The position numbers and the translations under genes were made by a program. 64,000 nucleotides of DNA, taken from positions 124,001-188,000 of the forward strand of contig NZ_JAKWBF010000004.1 in assembly GCF_022513585.1 (NCBI RefSeq), written 5' to 3'. Shown piece after piece: positions 14,736 through 23,826 of this stretch. The notes below the pieces were generated by a model. It ran no database searches. It was not told the DNA's origin and was given only the letters and a program-made list of their open reading frames with translations. Position 1 is the first letter of the stretch. Every line of letters starts with the position of its first letter. Source of the stretch: Gordonia gummivorans (GTDB lineage Bacteria; Actinomycetota; Actinomycetes; Mycobacteriales; Mycobacteriaceae).

Positions 14736-15937
14736 AGCAGATTCCTCGCGGTATCTGGGTGTTGCTCGCCGCCAACGTGGTGATCGCCCTCGGCTATGGC
14801 CTGATCGCACCCGCGTTGCCGAGTTTTGCGCGCAGTTTCAACGTGTCGCTCACCGCGGCGACGGCCGTCGTGTCGGCGTTCGCGGTGATGCGGCTGCTGT
14901 TCGCGCCGGCCACCGGGCGTCTCGTCACCCTGTTCGGTGAACGCCGCATCTACCTCACCGGGCTGTTGATCGTCGCCGTCAGTACCTTCGCGTGTGCGTT
15001 CGCGCAGGGCTACTGGCAGTTGCTGGTGTTCCGGGCGGCCGGTGGCATCGGATCGACGATGTTCAGCATCTCCGCGATGGCGCTGCTGATCAGGATGTCG
15101 CCCAACGACATTCGCGGTCGCGTGTCCGGATTCTTCTCGGCCGGTTTCCTGATCGGCAACATCACCGGCCCGCTGATCGGGGCGGCGCTCGTCGGGTTCG
15201 GGCTCCGTATGCCGTTCGTCGTCTACGCGATCGCACTGGTGATCGCCTCCGCGGTGGTGGCCACCCAGCTGCGTGAGGTGCCGGCACCCGACCGCACCGA
15301 CGGCCCGGCGAGCGGCGTCATCTCCTTTCGGCACGCCCTCGGCGACAGCGCCTACCGCGCGATCATCGCGTCCAACTTCACCCAGGGCTGGGCGTCGATG
15401 GGGGTGCGGGTTGCCGTGGTTCCGCTGTTCGTCACCGAAGGGCTCGACGAGGGTGCCGGCATGGCGGGGGTGGTGCTGGCCGTGTACGCCGCCGGCAACG
15501 TCGTCGCGATCCTCAGCGCGGGCCGCCTGTCGGATCGTTACGGGCGTCGGCCCATCATGCTGCCCGGACTGGTCCTGATGGCGGCCTCGACGGCCGCTCT
15601 CGGGTTCTCCGCGAACATCGTTGTCGCGCTGGTCCTGTCGCTCGTCGCGGGTGCGGGATCGGGGTTGTTCGCACCCACCCATCAGGCGGCCCTCGCCGAT
15701 GTGCTCGGAAATCGGCAACAGGGCGGCTCTGCGTTGGCGGCCTATGGCATGTCGTCGGATCTGGGTGCGATCAGTGGGCCAGTGATCGTCGGGTTCGTGG
15801 CCGACCGGGTGGGTTTCGGTCCAGCGTTCGTGTTGACGGGTGTGGTGGCGGCGCTCGCCTGCGTGATGTGGCTGTTCGCGCGGGAGACCGCGCCGGCGAT
15901 CGTCGGCGACGGTCCGACGATCACACCCACCGGATGA
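14732..15937 (+). CDS. MFS transporter
   Basis: 401 aa from ATG 14732, overlapping the patatin stop by four bases. Twelve membrane segments are visible. MFS signatures include GRLVTLFGERRIYLTG between TM2 and TM3 (the A motif) and AGRLSDRYGRRPIMLPGLVL between TM8 and TM9. This two-fold A motif is typical of drug-efflux (DHA1) members. Coupling with a lipid hydrolase and proximity to soxR suggest export of a lipophilic or redox-active compound, but the substrate is unknown. Confidence 0.9.
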   Translation: MKQIPRGIWVLLAANVVIALGYGLIAPALPSFARSFNVSLTAATAVVSAFAVMRLLFAPATGRLVTLFGERRIYLTGLLIVAVSTFACAFAQGYWQLLVFRAAGGIGSTMFSISAMALLIRMSPNDIRGRVSGFFSAGFLIGNITGPLIGAALVGFGLRMPFVVYAIALVIASAVVATQLREVPAPDRTDGPASGVISFRHALGDSAYRAIIASNFTQGWASMGVRVAVVPLFVTEGLDEGAGMAGVVLAVYAAGNVVAILSAGRLSDRYGRRPIMLPGLVLMAASTAALGFSANIVVALVLSLVAGAGSGLFAPTHQAALADVLGNRQQGGSALAAYGMSSDLGAISGPVIVGFVADRVGFGPAFVLTGVVAALACVMWLFARETAPAIVGDGPTITPTG

Positions 15938-15978
15938 TTTGAAATGTGCGCGCCTCGCCGAGGCTCTACCGTTGACTC

Positions 15979-17208
15979 ATGACCGATCGGGACGCGTACG
16001 ACTATCGGCTCGGGGCGACATCGGAGGTGGGCCGACTCCGCGCCGTCATGCTGCACCGGCCCGGCGACGAGCTCAGGCGTCTGACCCCGCGCAACAACGA
16101 TCAACTCCTGTTCGACGGTCTGCCCTGGGTGGGTCGCGCGCAGGAGGAGCACGACGCCTTCGCGCAGGTGCTGACCGACCGCGGTGTCGACGTCTACCTC
16201 CTCGGTGATCTCCTCACCCAAACCCTCGAACACAGTGGTGCCGCACGTATTCAGGGGATCGCGGCGGCGGTCAGTGCGCGGCGGCTGGGCAACCACCTGG
16301 CCGAGGACCTCGCCGGCCACCTCCGGTCGTTGCCGCCCGCCGAACTCGCCCGTGTCCTGACCGCGGGAATGACCTACGACGAACTGCCGATCACACCGTC
16401 GGCGGCCACGTCGTCGCTGGTGCGTCGGATGCACCACGGGCCGGAGTTCGCGATCGACCCGCTGCCGAATCTGCTGTTCACCCGCGACAGTTCGTTCTGG
16501 ATCGGGCCGCGGTTCGCGATCACCTCGCTGGCCCTGCCGGCGCGTGCCCGCGAAACCTCCCTGACCGACCTCATCTACGCACACCACCCGCGGTTCACCG
16601 GTGCCCGACGCGCCTATGAGTCGCAGGTGGCGCCCGTCGAAGGGGGTGACGTGCTGCTGCTCGCCCCGGGCGTGGTGGCGGTCGGCGTCGGCGAACGCAC
16701 CACACCGGCCGGTGCGGAAGCCTTGGCGCGCAGTCTCTTCGACGACGAACTCGCGCACACCGTGCTCGCGGTGCCGATCGAACAGGCCCGCGCGTTCATG
16801 CACCTCGACACCGTCTGCACCATGGTCGACACCGACGCCGTCGTGATGTACCCCAACATCCGCGACACGATGTCGGCGTTCACGTTGACCCACCGCGACG
16901 GCGAGGTGACCGTGACCGGTTCGCGACCCTTCGTCGACGCCGCCGCCGAGGCGATGGGAATCGACAAGCTTCGCGTGATCGACACCGGACTCGATCCGGT
17001 GACCGCCGAACGTGAGCAATGGGACGACGGGAACAACACGTTGGCCGTCGCCCCGGGCGTGGTGGTCTCCTATAACCGGAATGTGGAAACCAATCGACGC
17101 CTTGTGGATTCGGGTATCGAGGTGATCGAGATCGAAGGCCGCGAACTCGGTTCGGGCCGTGGGGGACCGCGCTGCATGTCCTGCCCCATCGCCCGAGATC
17201 CACTGTGA
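15979..17208 (+). CDS. arcA: Arginine deiminase
   Basis: 409 aa, full length. Converts arginine to citrulline and ammonia. Family motifs: [13 protein letters not shown] near the N-terminus, [12 protein letters not shown] (about 168-179), the catalytic His in [32 protein letters not shown], and the nucleophile in GGPRCMSCP (C399). No carbamate kinase or catabolic ornithine transcarbamylase is beside it, so ATP-yielding fermentation is not encoded here; ammonia release, acid defence or nitrogen supply is more likely. A small GntR regulator follows after 13 bases and a BCCT transporter after that. Confidence 0.96.
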   Translation: MTDRDAYDYRLGATSEVGRLRAVMLHRPGDELRRLTPRNNDQLLFDGLPWVGRAQEEHDAFAQVLTDRGVDVYLLGDLLTQTLEHSGAARIQGIAAAVSARRLGNHLAEDLAGHLRSLPPAELARVLTAGMTYDELPITPSAATSSLVRRMHHGPEFAIDPLPNLLFTRDSSFWIGPRFAITSLALPARARETSLTDLIYAHHPRFTGARRAYESQVAPVEGGDVLLLAPGVVAVGVGERTTPAGAEALARSLFDDELAHTVLAVPIEQARAFMHLDTVCTMVDTDAVVMYPNIRDTMSAFTLTHRDGEVTVTGSRPFVDAAAEAMGIDKLRVIDTGLDPVTAEREQWDDGNNTLAVAPGVVVSYNRNVETNRRLVDSGIEVIEIEGRELGSGRGGPRCMSCPIARDPL

Positions 17209-17221
17209 GAAGCGACGTTCC

Positions 17222-17593
17222 ATGACGCTCGCCGAGAAGCTGGCCATCGACCCGTCGTCCGACCGGGCGCCGTTCGAGCAGGTTCGCCTGGGCATCATCG
17301 AGCTGATCTCGACCGGCGCACTGCTGGCCGGCGAGCGTCTGCCGACCGTCCGGGCACTCGCCACCGACCTGAACCTCGCGTCGAACACCGTCGCCCGCAG
17401 CTATCGCGAACTCGAGGCGGCGGACGTGATCGAGACCCGCGGCCGTCAGGGGTCGTTCGTCAAAGCCGGACGAAGCACCACGCTCGACGCGGCCGCGCGG
17501 GCCACCGTCGAGCATGTGACATCCCTGCGTGAACTGGGTGTCGACGACGAGACGATTGTTTCGCTAGTGCAACGAGTGGTGCGTGGTGCTTGA
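17222..17593 (+). CDS. Short GntR regulator (YtrA-type)
   Basis: 123 aa: an N-terminal winged helix (PFEQVRLGIIELISTGALLA ... ERLPTVRALATDLNLASNTV) and only a ~45 aa tail with no ligand-binding domain, as in the YtrA subfamily, whose members usually control adjacent transporters. The start chosen is ATG 17222, 13 bases after arcA. It sits between arcA and a BCCT carrier and may regulate one or both. Confidence 0.9.
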   Translation: MTLAEKLAIDPSSDRAPFEQVRLGIIELISTGALLAGERLPTVRALATDLNLASNTVARSYRELEAADVIETRGRQGSFVKAGRSTTLDAAARATVEHVTSLRELGVDDETIVSLVQRVVRGA

Positions 17594-17625
17594 AGTCTCA
17601 TGTCAAGATTTGATTACGTGAAGTA

Positions 17626-19266
17626 ATGACAGCTGAACAGTTCCTGAAGAAGCCGGCTCGCCCGGTGGTGGATCCGTGGGTTTTCGGGATCACTGCGGTG
17701 ATTGTGATCGCCTTCGTCGTCTGGGGCCTCGTCGATCAGGAAAGCCTGAACAACGTCAGCCAGGACGTCCTCGACGTGATCACCGAGAACCTCGGCTGGC
17801 TGTTCATCCTGGCCTCCACCGGCTTCGTCATCTTCGCCGTGTGGCTCGCCCTGTCCAAGTACGGGCGCATCCCGCTCGGCAAGGACGACGACAAGCCCGA
17901 ATTCCGCACGGTCAGCTGGATCGCGATGATGTTCAGCGCAGGCATGGGCATCGGCCTGATGTTCTTCGGTGCCTACGAACCGCTGTTTCACTACGTGAGT
18001 GCGCCACCGGAGTTCCCGGAGGCCGACATCCGCGCAGCGATGGCGACCACGATGTTCCACTGGGGTTTCCACCCGTGGGCGATGTACGCGGTGGTGGGCC
18101 TCGCGATCGCCTACAGCACCTACCGGGTGGGGCGGACCCAGCTGATGAGCGCGGTGTTCGCCCCGTTCCTGGGCGAGCGCACCAACGGGCCGGGCGGCAA
18201 GATCATCGACATCCTGGCGATCTTCGCGACGCTGTTCGGCACCGTCGCGTCGCTGGGACTCGGTGCCCTTCAGATCGGGTCCGGTCTGGACACCGTCGGC
18301 TGGGTACACGAGCCGACGACACCCCTGCTGGTGGGCATCATCGCCGTTCTCACCGCCGCATTCGTGCTGTCGGCGGTGTCGGGAATCGCCAAGGGCATCC
18401 AGTGGCTCTCCAACATCAACATGGTGGCGGCGATCGTCCTGGCGGTCTTCGTGTTCGTCGTCGGCCCGACGATCTTCATCCTCAACCTGCTGCCGACGAC
18501 GCTCGGTGCCTATGCCACCGACATCACCACGTTCTCGGCCCGGTCGGCGGCCACGGTCGGCGACGAGGGCGAGAAGTGGCTGGCGGACTGGACGATCTTC
18601 TACTGGGCCTGGTGGGTGAGCTGGACGCCGTTCGTGGGCATGTTCCTTGCCAAGATCAGCAAGGGCCGGACGATCCGCGAATTCGTCGTCGGCGTGATGC
18701 TGGTGCCGACCACGGTGTCGTTGGTGTGGTTCTGCATCTTCGGTGGTACCGCCATCCGGCAGCAGATGACCGGCGAACTCGGTTTCAGTTCCGACTCGTC
18801 CAGTGACTCGGCACTCTTCGACGTCCTCGGCCACCTCCCGTTGACGGGTATCGCATCCGCACTCGTGATGTTCCTCGTCGCCATCTTCTTCGTGTCGGGT
18901 GCCGACGCGGCGTCGTTGGTGATGGCCACACTGTCCGAACGCGGCGCGGAGGATCCGTCGCGATCGGTCACCATCTTCTGGGGTGTGCTGACCGGTGCCG
19001 TGGCCGCGCTGCTGCTCGCCATCAGCGGCGACGACGCACTCGAGGGAATCAAGAAGATGGCGATCATCGCGGCACTGCCGTTCGTCATCGTGATGATCGG
19101 TATGTGCCTGGCCCTCTACAAGGATCTCCGGCGCGATCCGCTGATCGTGTCGCGCAAGATCCTGACGACCCAGGTGGACAAGCACATTCGAGAACAGGCC
19201 GAGAAGATCACGACCGGCGAGTTCGAGGCGATCGACCCCGAGACCGCGGAGCGTGTCGATGGATGA
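17626..19266 (+). CDS. BCCT family osmolyte transporter (BetP-like)
   Basis: 546 aa with about 12 membrane segments. The family hallmark GMGIGLMFFGAYEPLFHY (TM3) and the WWVSWTPFVGMFLAKISKGR region (TM8 and loop) are clear. BCCT carriers import betaine, carnitine, choline or related osmolytes, often Na+-coupled; the glycine-rich Na+-type stretch is present. The C-terminal tail is acidic/charged, as in osmosensing members. The start ATG 17626 has no good ribosome-binding site; a short palindrome ATTAC-GTGAA-GTAAT spans 17613-17627 and could be the operator of the upstream GntR. Confidence 0.93.
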   Translation: MTAEQFLKKPARPVVDPWVFGITAVIVIAFVVWGLVDQESLNNVSQDVLDVITENLGWLFILASTGFVIFAVWLALSKYGRIPLGKDDDKPEFRTVSWIAMMFSAGMGIGLMFFGAYEPLFHYVSAPPEFPEADIRAAMATTMFHWGFHPWAMYAVVGLAIAYSTYRVGRTQLMSAVFAPFLGERTNGPGGKIIDILAIFATLFGTVASLGLGALQIGSGLDTVGWVHEPTTPLLVGIIAVLTAAFVLSAVSGIAKGIQWLSNINMVAAIVLAVFVFVVGPTIFILNLLPTTLGAYATDITTFSARSAATVGDEGEKWLADWTIFYWAWWVSWTPFVGMFLAKISKGRTIREFVVGVMLVPTTVSLVWFCIFGGTAIRQQMTGELGFSSDSSSDSALFDVLGHLPLTGIASALVMFLVAIFFVSGADAASLVMATLSERGAEDPSRSVTIFWGVLTGAVAALLLAISGDDALEGIKKMAIIAALPFVIVMIGMCLALYKDLRRDPLIVSRKILTTQVDKHIREQAEKITTGEFEAIDPETAERVDG

Positions 19267-19284
19267 CGAAGCGCCTCCCGCCGG

Positions 19285-19390
19285 CTGAGGTGTGAGGAGC
19301 GATAGCGACGAGCCTCGAAGCCCTGGTGAGACGAAGTTGTTGTCTCACCAGGCCCTTCGAGGCTCGTCGCTTGCGCTCCTCACACCTCAG
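19285..19390. repeat. Long intergenic palindrome, copy 2, between convergent genes
   Basis: CTGAGGTGTGAGGAGCGATA at 19285 and its complement ending CTCCTCACACCTCAG at 19390 are long arms; the inner CCTGGTGAGAC / GTCTCACCAGG arms enclose GAAGTTGTT. It lies 18 bases after the BCCT stop and 40 bases before the pmt stop on the opposite strand, the same setting as the copies at 9974 and 51201. Confidence 0.88.
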
Positions 19391-19430
19391 GGAGCGGGGG
19401 CGCAGGTGGCGAAGGCGGGAGTGTCGTCCA

Positions 19431-21020
19431 TCAGCCCCAGCTGGGCAGCCAGATCTGCTGGTCCCACTGGGCCGGCGAGATCGGGGAGCCGGTGAGGATC
19501 GGCCACAGCCAGACGAAGTTGGTCACCACGAGGCCGACGTAGATGGCGACCACCAGGATCGCGAGTATGCGACGTTCGGGTCTGACGCCGGCGCGGGCGG
19601 TGGCCGAGCGCAGGATGTCCCCGCAACACAGGGCCAACCCCATCACCAGGAACGGTGCCATCACCGTGGCGTAGAAGAAGTACATCTGCCGGTCGATCTC
19701 GGCGAACCAGGGGAGGAACCCGGCGGCGTACCCGGTGAGGACGGCGGCGTAGCGCCAGTCACGGCGCACGATCCACGACCACAGACCCCAGAGCAGCATC
19801 GGCAGGGCGAGCCACCACAGTGCGGGCGAACCGATGAGCATCTGCGCGCGGACACATTCGCCGACGCCGCAGTGGTCGGGCCCGCTCTCGTAGGCGTAGA
19901 GCATGGGGCGCAGACTCATCGGCCAGGTCCATGGCTTGGATTCCCACGGATGGTGGTTGCCTGCCGAGTTCGTGAGTCCGGCATGGAATTTCAGGATGCC
20001 CGACTCGTAATACCAGAGCGATCGCCAAGCGCCGGGCACCCAGGCCCAGGTTCCTCCGGTGCCGATCGAGTTGCCGACCTGGTAGCGGTACACGGCGGTC
20101 TCACTGTTGAACCAGGGGATGAATGTCGCCAGATAGATGGCGATCGGCATCACCACGAGACTTGCGCCCGACGGCACCACGTCGCGTACCAGCGTCCCCA
20201 CCCACGGGCGCTTGACGTGGTACGCCCGCCGCGCCGCGACGTCGAACCCGATGGCCAGCAGGACGAAGAAGATGACGAAATAGATGCCCGACCACTTGGT
20301 GCCGCACGTCAGACCGAGCATCACACCGGCGGTGAACCGATACCAGCGGAATCCCAGGCGCGGGCCGAAGTCGGAGTCGTCGATGCGGCCCTCGACGTAC
20401 ACGCGGTGCATGCGGGCGCGTACCTGATCGCGATCGGCGATCAGCGCGGTGAACGCGGCCACCACGAAGACGGCCTGGAAGATGTCGAGCATGCCCATCC
20501 GCGACTGCACGAACAGCACGCCGTCGCAGACAGCGAACACGCCGGCGATCGCGCCGACAAGGGTGGACCGCGACATCCGTCGCACCACGAAGTAGATCAT
20601 CACCACGGTGGCGACACCGCAGACTGCCGATGCCACTCGCCAGCCGAGCGGACCGTAGCCGAACATGCCCTCCGACGCGGCGAGCAACCACTTGCCGACC
20701 GGCGGGTGCACGACCAGCCCGTACCCCGGATTGTCCTCGATCCAATTGCCCCCGGTGAGTACCTGCCACCCCTGCGGCACGTAGTGCTTCTCGTCGAACA
20801 CCGGGGTGCCGTGGTCGGTGGGGTTCTGCAGGTTCCAGAACCGGGTGGCGATCGCCAGCAGGGCGATCACGGCTCCGACGACGAGTCCGCGCGCACGGTC
20901 GGGCGCACCGAACAGGGGGGTCGGGATGGCCGCGGCGAGTTGTGCCTGAGGGCCGCTCGGTTCGGTGGGCGGTCCGCCGCCGGCGGCGACGTCCGGCTCG
21001 CGGTCGCCGACAGCGGTCAT
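19431..21020 (-). CDS. pmt: Dolichyl-phosphate-mannose (polyprenyl) protein mannosyltransferase
   Basis: 529 aa from ATG 21020; a GTG at 21047 would add nine residues. GT39 membrane enzyme that transfers mannose from polyprenyl-phosphate to Ser/Thr of Sec-exported proteins; M. tuberculosis Rv1002c is the counterpart in the same neighbourhood. The first outer loop has the conserved acidic pair in TPVFDEKHYVPQGWQVL and the HPPVGKWLLA motif; about 10-11 membrane segments follow. The C-terminal half matches the PMT 4TM region (MLIGSPALWWLALPMLLWGL). Divergent from rsmI by 44 bases. Confidence 0.93.
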   Translation of the reverse strand: MTAVGDREPDVAAGGGPPTEPSGPQAQLAAAIPTPLFGAPDRARGLVVGAVIALLAIATRFWNLQNPTDHGTPVFDEKHYVPQGWQVLTGGNWIEDNPGYGLVVHPPVGKWLLAASEGMFGYGPLGWRVASAVCGVATVVMIYFVVRRMSRSTLVGAIAGVFAVCDGVLFVQSRMGMLDIFQAVFVVAAFTALIADRDQVRARMHRVYVEGRIDDSDFGPRLGFRWYRFTAGVMLGLTCGTKWSGIYFVIFFVLLAIGFDVAARRAYHVKRPWVGTLVRDVVPSGASLVVMPIAIYLATFIPWFNSETAVYRYQVGNSIGTGGTWAWVPGAWRSLWYYESGILKFHAGLTNSAGNHHPWESKPWTWPMSLRPMLYAYESGPDHCGVGECVRAQMLIGSPALWWLALPMLLWGLWSWIVRRDWRYAAVLTGYAAGFLPWFAEIDRQMYFFYATVMAPFLVMGLALCCGDILRSATARAGVRPERRILAILVVAIYVGLVVTNFVWLWPILTGSPISPAQWDQQIWLPSWG

Positions 21021-21064
21021 GGTCACCCGTCCGATCGTAGGGGACACTCGTAAGCTGGCTCATC

Positions 21065-21931
21065 ATGGACGCTCCGCACTCGGTCGAACACACCACGGAC
21101 TCGGGTCGCCTGGTCCTCGCCGCGACCCCGATGGGGCAGGCCGACGACGCGTCCCCGAGGCTGCGTGCCGCGTTGGCGACCGCGGACGTGGTGGCCGCCG
21201 AGGACACCCGGCGCGCCCGATCGCTCGCGGCCGCGCTCGGTGTCGAGATAGGCGGCCGGCTGGTGAGCTACTACGACCAGGTGGAGGCGGCGCGCACACC
21301 GGCGCTGCTCGACGCGATCTCAGCCGGTTCCACGGTGCTGCTGATCACCGACGCCGGAATGCCGTCGGTGAGCGATCCCGGCTACCGCATCGTCGTGGCC
21401 TGCGCCGATGCCGGCCTGCCGGTGACCGCGTTACCGGGTCCGTCGGCGGTGACCACCGCGCTGGCGGTGTCGGCGATGCCGTCGGAGCGGTTCTGCTTCG
21501 AGGGTTTCGCACCCCGCAAACCCGGTGCTCGTCGGGATTGGCTGGCCACCCTGGCCGACGAGCGTCGGACCGTGGTGTTCTTCGAATCGCCCCATCGACT
21601 CGCCGAGACGCTGTCGGCCGCGGTGGACGTCCTCGGCCCCGACCGGCGTGCGGCGGTGTGCCGCGAACTCACCAAGACCTATGAGGAGGTGCGGCGGGGC
21701 CCGGTGTCGGAGTTGGCGCAGTGGGCCGCCGACGGTGTGCGCGGCGAGATCACGGTGGTCGTCGCGGGTGCCGAGATCGCCGAACCAGATGTGGGCGAGC
21801 TCGCCGATCGTGCCGAGCAGCTGGTCGAGGCCGGCACCCGCCTCAAGGAGGCGTGCGTGATCGTCACGCGAGGAACCGCTGCCTCTCGTCGAGACGTGTA
21901 TCAAATGGTGCTCGAGCGCCGTCGGGAGTGA
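21065..21931 (+). CDS. rsmI: 16S rRNA (cytidine1402-2'-O)-methyltransferase
   Basis: 288 aa tetrapyrrole-methylase-fold enzyme that 2'-O-methylates C1402 of 16S rRNA. Signatures: LVLAATPMGQADDASPRLRA (usual TPIGN is TPMGQ), VVAAEDTRRARSL, VLLITDAGMPSVSDPGYRIV, TALPGPSAVTTALAVSAMP, FESPHRLAETL and CRELTKTYEEVRRGPV. The C-terminus contains the small extra domain of long RsmI forms. Its last 68 bases overlap the 3' end of the convergent GAF regulator gene. Synteny with Rv1003. Confidence 0.95.
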   Translation: MDAPHSVEHTTDSGRLVLAATPMGQADDASPRLRAALATADVVAAEDTRRARSLAAALGVEIGGRLVSYYDQVEAARTPALLDAISAGSTVLLITDAGMPSVSDPGYRIVVACADAGLPVTALPGPSAVTTALAVSAMPSERFCFEGFAPRKPGARRDWLATLADERRTVVFFESPHRLAETLSAAVDVLGPDRRAAVCRELTKTYEEVRRGPVSELAQWAADGVRGEITVVVAGAEIAEPDVGELADRAEQLVEAGTRLKEACVIVTRGTAASRRDVYQMVLERRRE

Positions 21932-23132
21932 CACCGTCGGGAGTAACACCGTCGGGGATGACGCGGAGTTCGACGTCGGGCGCCAGTCGGTAGGGCCTGC
22001 TGGTCACCAGCGCGCCGACGGCACGGCGCAGGCGCGACATCTCGGCGCGCACGGTCACCAGGTGTCCGCCGTCGCCGAAGATCAAGTGGCTCAATCGTTC
22101 TGCGTTGAGGCCGTGGTCGCCCGCGTTGCCGAGCAGGATCAGTATCTCGGCGTGGCGGGGCGTCAGCACGGTGTGCCACGGCTCGGCGTCACCACTGACG
22201 GTCACCGTCGGCTCGCCGCGCAGATCCAGCTCGGCAACCACCGGCGACGACGGCCCGACCTGCCGGACCAGCCAGCCCTTCGGCAGGCGTTCGACGACGC
22301 ACGCACCGAGGCCCGGAATGAACTGGCGCATGCCGTCGACCGGTGCCGCGACGCGGGTCGGCTGCGTGCAGCCGCGGCCTTCGGCGACCCATCCGTCGTC
22401 GTCGATCAGCAGTCCGGGTCCCCGAATTCCGGCCAGCCGCGAGGTTCCCGCGCTCCGCAGCTCGGCCAGGGCGGCGAGGTGTGCCGTGGACATCTCGTGC
22501 TCGCCGAGTGTGGCGATGGCGGTGGTGAACGCGGTGGCGGCCGGCTGTAGCGCCATTGCCGGTCCGGCGAGTCCGGCAATGGCGACCATCTCACCGGTCC
22601 GCCGGTCGTGGATGGGGGCGGCGGTGCAGTACAGGCTGTGCAGGGCACGGTTGTAATGTTCGGCGCCGAAGAGCCGGGTGGGCCGCTGATGCCGGACGAC
22701 GAGTCCGACGGCTGTGGTGGCGGTGGACTCCTCGTCCCATCGGGCACCTTCGACGAGGTGGAGGCGGTCGGCCGCTGTCAGCAGGCCCGATGACCCGCCG
22801 CGCCACAGGAGTACGCCGTCGGCGTCGAAGATGCCCATGGTCATCGCGGTGTCGTCGGCCGCGTCGGAAAACAAGGTCTGGATCTTCTCGACCGCGTCCC
22901 GGACCGGGTGGTGGGCGCGCCGCTCGGCGAGTTCGGTGCCGCTGATCGACGTCGGATTGTGGGTGTCGGGGCTGGGGCGTGTGCCGGACGAGCGTGCGCG
23001 CGTCCATGATTCGTGCACGTCGTCGTCGGGCGTGGCCGTCGGGGTCGCGCCGGCCATCACGGCGTCGTGCGTCGCGCTCAGATCGCGTGCGAGAACCGTG
23101 AGGTCGGTACCCGGAGCGATGGGGATGCCCAT
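21864..23132 (-). CDS. GAF-domain regulator with C-terminal winged helix
   Basis: 422 aa from ATG 23132; the longer frame adds low-quality sequence. Residues about 85-215 look like a GAF/PAS-type sensor (AMTMGIFDADGVLLWRGGSS; TAVGLVVRHQRPTRLFGAEH; CTAAPIHDRRTGEMVAIAGL), as in AcoR-like actinobacterial regulators. The C-terminal part (LTPRHAEILILLGNAGDHGL ... TVRAEMSRLRRAVG ... PYRLAP) is an OmpR-like DNA-binding wing rather than the usual Fis helix. The extreme C-terminus is PDGVTPDGVTPDGARAP from a 15-base tandem repeat. Overlaps the rsmI 3' end. Ligand unknown. Confidence 0.78.
   Translation of the reverse strand: MGIPIAPGTDLTVLARDLSATHDAVMAGATPTATPDDDVHESWTRARSSGTRPSPDTHNPTSISGTELAERRAHHPVRDAVEKIQTLFSDAADDTAMTMGIFDADGVLLWRGGSSGLLTAADRLHLVEGARWDEESTATTAVGLVVRHQRPTRLFGAEHYNRALHSLYCTAAPIHDRRTGEMVAIAGLAGPAMALQPAATAFTTAIATLGEHEMSTAHLAALAELRSAGTSRLAGIRGPGLLIDDDGWVAEGRGCTQPTRVAAPVDGMRQFIPGLGACVVERLPKGWLVRQVGPSSPVVAELDLRGEPTVTVSGDAEPWHTVLTPRHAEILILLGNAGDHGLNAERLSHLIFGDGGHLVTVRAEMSRLRRAVGALVTSRPYRLAPDVELRVIPDGVTPDGVTPDGARAPFDTRLDERQRFLA
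21921..21965. repeat. Three tandem 15-base units across the overlapping 3' ends
   Basis: Units GTCGGGAGTGACACC, GTCGGGAGTAACACC and GTCGGGGATGACGCG follow one another. The first contains the rsmI stop; on the minus strand they encode PDGVT repeats at the end of the GAF regulator. Expansion of this unit may explain the gene overlap. Confidence 0.8.
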
Positions 23133-23214
23133 GGTCGGCAGTCTACGCAGGCCGCGGATATCCGGCCTGCTTGACGCGACGCCACGAGGTGGTGCCCGGG
23201 CAACTTTGATGTTA

Positions 23215-23228
23215 ATGTCGATTGACAT
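23215..23228. promoter_or_regulatory. Candidate TetR operator
   Basis: ATGTCGATTGACAT is an inverted repeat (5-base arms, GATT centre) overlapping the chosen start codon of the TetR gene, an AT-rich island in GC-rich sequence. Autoregulation is the likely meaning; the arms are short. Confidence 0.4.
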
Positions 23229-23826
23229 GAAATCTGCGGGGTCGCCGGCCGATACGCGGCGGTACCGTCAGACGGCGCGTGCCGAGAAGGCGGCGCGGAC
23301 GGCGCAACGAATTCTCGATGCGTGCCTGGAACTGGCGTCGACCACTCCGCTGACGTCCATCACATTGACGAAGATCGCCGAGACCGCCGACGTATCTGTT
23401 CAGACGGTCATGCGGCGCTTCGGAAGTCGTGACGGGGTGGTGGCCGCGGCCGTCGAGCACTTCCAGGTGTCGGTCACCGATCAGCGCCGCGTCACACCGG
23501 GCAACATCGATGAGGCCGTCCGAGTCGTGGTGGAGCATTACGAAGAGTACGGCGACATCGTCATCGGGCTACTCGCGCAGGAGAACGAGGATGCTCAAGT
23601 TGCCGCGATCACCCAGCAGGGCAGAGAACTTCACGATCGATGGGTATCCGACTCCTTTGCGCCGAGCGGCCCGGTGATCCACCGACTACTCGTGGTGGCC
23701 ACCGATGTGTACACCTGGAAACTGTTGCGATGCGACCGCGGTCTGACCGCGACGCACACCGAAGAACACATGCGCAGGCTGTGCCACGCGATCCTGGCAG
23801 ATGCGTCGAACACCGAGGAGAACTGA
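23227..23826 (+). CDS. TetR family transcriptional regulator
   Basis: 199 aa from ATG 23227; in-frame ATGs at 23209 and 23215 are alternatives and none has a ribosome-binding site. The helix-turn-helix is clear (TAQRILDACLELASTTPLTS, ITLTKIAETADVSVQTVMRR FGSRDGVV). The ligand domain (residues 75-199) is not matched to a subfamily by eye. The TGA overlaps the ATG of the glycosyltransferase (TGATG), so repressor and enzyme are coupled and the enzyme is the likely target. Confidence 0.9.
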   Translation: MKSAGSPADTRRYRQTARAEKAARTAQRILDACLELASTTPLTSITLTKIAETADVSVQTVMRRFGSRDGVVAAAVEHFQVSVTDQRRVTPGNIDEAVRVVVEHYEEYGDIVIGLLAQENEDAQVAAITQQGRELHDRWVSDSFAPSGPVIHRLLVVATDVYTWKLLRCDRGLTATHTEEHMRRLCHAILADASNTEEN

